Below, piece after piece: positions 5,756 through 5,812 of a DNA stretch of 5,812 nt (position 1 is its first letter; each line of letters starts with the position of its first letter). The notes beneath the pieces are model-generated. The model was not told the DNA's origin and ran no database searches. It saw only the letters and a list, made by a program, of their open reading frames with translations. The DNA is taken from assembly GCA_900550595.1 (NCBI GenBank), contig URTB01000095.1, positions 1 to 5,812 of the forward strand, read 5' to 3'. Source of the DNA: an uncultured Collinsella sp. Lineage in GTDB: Bacteria; Actinomycetota; Coriobacteriia; Coriobacteriales; Coriobacteriaceae. The position numbers and the translations under genes were made by a program.

Positions 5756-5812
5756 GGCACAACACAAGCGTTCGACACGATAAACCAAGAACCACGCCAT
5801 GCAGTACAATAG
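5734..5812. other. Unassigned right-end intergenic sequence
   Basis: Apart from the rnpB promoter at its left edge, these 79 bp hold no supported gene. A TACAAT at 5805-5810 on the plus strand resembles a -10 for a gene to the right, but no matching -35 is present, so it is not called. Confidence 0.4.

Noticed and set aside
5405..5783. Open frames across the rnpB region on both strands
   Set aside because: The conserved RNase P RNA blocks explain the sequence; translations have no protein-like conservation.
5805..5810. TACAAT as a plus-strand -10 at the right edge
   Set aside because: No -35 lies at a suitable distance and the window ends there, so it cannot be supported.

Overview
The window looks like an ordinary chromosomal housekeeping segment of a fairly GC-rich Gram-positive bacterium. 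The codon choice, the actinobacterial-looking class A RNase P RNA, and a perfect palindrome of a kind I associate from memory with Collinsella and relatives all suggest a Coriobacteriia member. That placement is inference; no 16S or other decisive marker is present.

From left to right, the first two thirds is a run of four minus-strand genes. They are read in the order metY-like O-acetylhomoserine sulfhydrylase (2609-3892), a 12-helix MFS exporter of the DHA2/EmrB type (1163-2467), xanthine phosphoribosyltransferase xpt (425-1003) and a GGQ-domain release-factor-like protein (1-341) whose C-terminus lies outside the window. They are not one tight operon. A strong intrinsic terminator with a UUCG-capped stem lies between metY and the MFS gene. 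A perfect 15-bp-arm palindrome followed by a T-run separates xpt from the release-factor-like gene.

A 229-bp divergent intergenic region (3893-4121) holds a reasonable metY promoter on the minus strand and, on the plus strand, a possible 16-codon leader ORF ahead of the only clear plus-strand gene, a C_GCAxxG_C_C family cysteine-rich protein (4122-4568). That gene converges on a yigZ/IMPACT-family gene (4636-5271, minus), with a shared hairpin terminator between them.

The right end is the RNase P RNA gene rnpB (about 5357-5720, minus) with its promoter. The last 79 bp contain nothing I can assign. The genes cover sulfur amino acid synthesis, purine salvage, drug or metabolite export, ribosome rescue, and RNA processing, and they do not form an obvious single pathway. 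I see no phage, transposon, CRISPR array, tRNA or clear sign of a novel multi-gene system. The items most worth a second look are regulatory: the palindrome/terminator, the leader ORF, the spacer dyad in front of yigZ, and the terminator placed close before the MFS gene.
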